Positions 5,467 to 5,808 of a stretch of 5,808 bases of DNA are shown in pieces. The notes under the pieces were generated by a model, which was not told where the DNA came from, did no database searches, and was given only the letters and a program-made list of their open reading frames with translations. This DNA comes from Planctomycetaceae bacterium (GTDB lineage: Bacteria; Planctomycetota; Planctomycetia; Pirellulales; Thermoguttaceae). The DNA lies in NCBI GenBank assembly GCA_031283825.1, contig JAITAZ010000401.1, positions 1 to 5,808 on the forward strand. The letters are read 5' to 3'. Made by a program: the position numbers and the translations under genes. Position 1 is the first letter of the stretch; each line of letters opens with the position of its first letter.

Positions 5467-5808
5467 TTAATTTTCGACAATTTCATATTTGTCTTTGCCA
5501 ATAAAAATTATCAAAGCCGATTTCAAATTCGGTCGATTTTTTAATCTCGACGAGTTGATGTATTGATTTAATTGATCGAGTCATTCTTTGCGCTTTGCGG
5601 AGATTTCTGATTCTTTTGCGTCGGTTTTACAATATTTTAATTCTAATGCCCATTCATATTTCACTTGAGGAAATCGAGGGTTACGTTGAAGAAATATATC
5701 AGTCCGACCTGACGCCGTTTCATACTCGCTAATCGGAATATATGAATTATGCAAAAGCAAATAAGAAAGTAATAAAACTTTGATATACTTTTCATCAAAG
5801 CGTTGAAG
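5467..5808 (-). pseudogene. C-terminal end of a PD-(D/E)XK nuclease of the AAA-ATPase/DUF1703 family, with in-frame TGA
   Basis: The frame runs in from beyond the window end. It encodes a stretch with SYLLLHNSYIPISEYETASG, then GRTDIFLQRNP and YEWALELKY. The Asp of GRTD (codon 5698-5700) and the Glu and Lys of ELK (5641-5643, 5635-5637) are the expected PD-(D/E)XK catalytic set. A TGA at 5581-5583 interrupts the frame after SAKRKE. The same frame then continues for 37 codons (LDQLNQYINS to GKDKYEIVEN) to a TAA at 5467-5469, and this tail still looks like the family's ending. In this family the nuclease domain usually follows an N-terminal AAA-ATPase-like domain, which would lie outside the window; the biological role is poorly known. 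All catalytic residues precede the TGA, so a shortened protein might keep some function. A nonsense mutation is the simplest reading. Confidence 0.72.

Noticed and set aside
5581..5583. TGA read as an amino acid (code reassignment)
   Set aside because: Trp is encoded by TGG in the same frame and in hemA, hemA itself stops at TGA at the family's normal length, and one TGA is better explained by a nonsense mutation.
1..5808. tRNA, rRNA or known riboswitch genes
   Set aside because: No T-loop, cloverleaf, T-box or other familiar RNA signature was found in the intergenic regions by eye.

Overview
The window is AT-rich bacterial DNA carrying three intact housekeeping genes, one broken gene end, and an unusual load of short palindromic repeats between them. 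The organism cannot be named from this alone. Two of the three genes lack a clear Shine-Dalgarno sequence. The thioredoxin reductase carries features I associate with planctomycete/chlamydia-type enzymes: the motif ACATCDGALPRFRN and an extra segment after YPGFPSG. The nuclease relic belongs to a family common in anaerobes such as Bacteroidetes, Spirochaetes and Fibrobacteres. An uncultured, AT-rich bacterium with few ribosome-binding signals fits; the phylum is open.

Layout: 1-238 is non-coding and holds a three-hairpin palindromic island, plus a 12-bp box just past the leuA stop. 239-1774 (minus) is a leuA-type 2-isopropylmalate synthase. 1775-2193 is non-coding: the leuA upstream region, a diverged repeat (1910-1963) and a second island (1967-2170). 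2194-3477 (minus) is hemA, glutamyl-tRNA reductase. 3478-4355 is a long non-coding gap with the hemA upstream region, a third island (3702-3840), a very AT-rich stretch and a second copy of the diverged repeat that runs to 7 bp before trxB. 4356-5399 (plus) is trxB, followed by a weak terminator. 5467-5808 (minus) is the C-terminal end of a PD-(D/E)XK nuclease of the AAA-ATPase/DUF1703 type, interrupted by an in-frame TGA and running off the window.

The genes do not form a pathway. They are leucine biosynthesis, the first committed step of tetrapyrrole synthesis by the C5 route, and thiol redox. hemA and leuA point the same way but are 419 bp apart with repeats between them, so they are probably separate units. 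hemA and trxB are divergent; trxB and the nuclease relic converge.

The most notable feature is the repeat system. Three intergenic islands of strong hairpins are each bordered by variants of one box, GTAACCGTTCACGG, in direct or inverted orientation. Islands 2 and 3 share 40 bp and 26 bp of perfect identity and have alternative pairings. They look like non-autonomous REP/MITE-like elements; no transposase is visible in the window.
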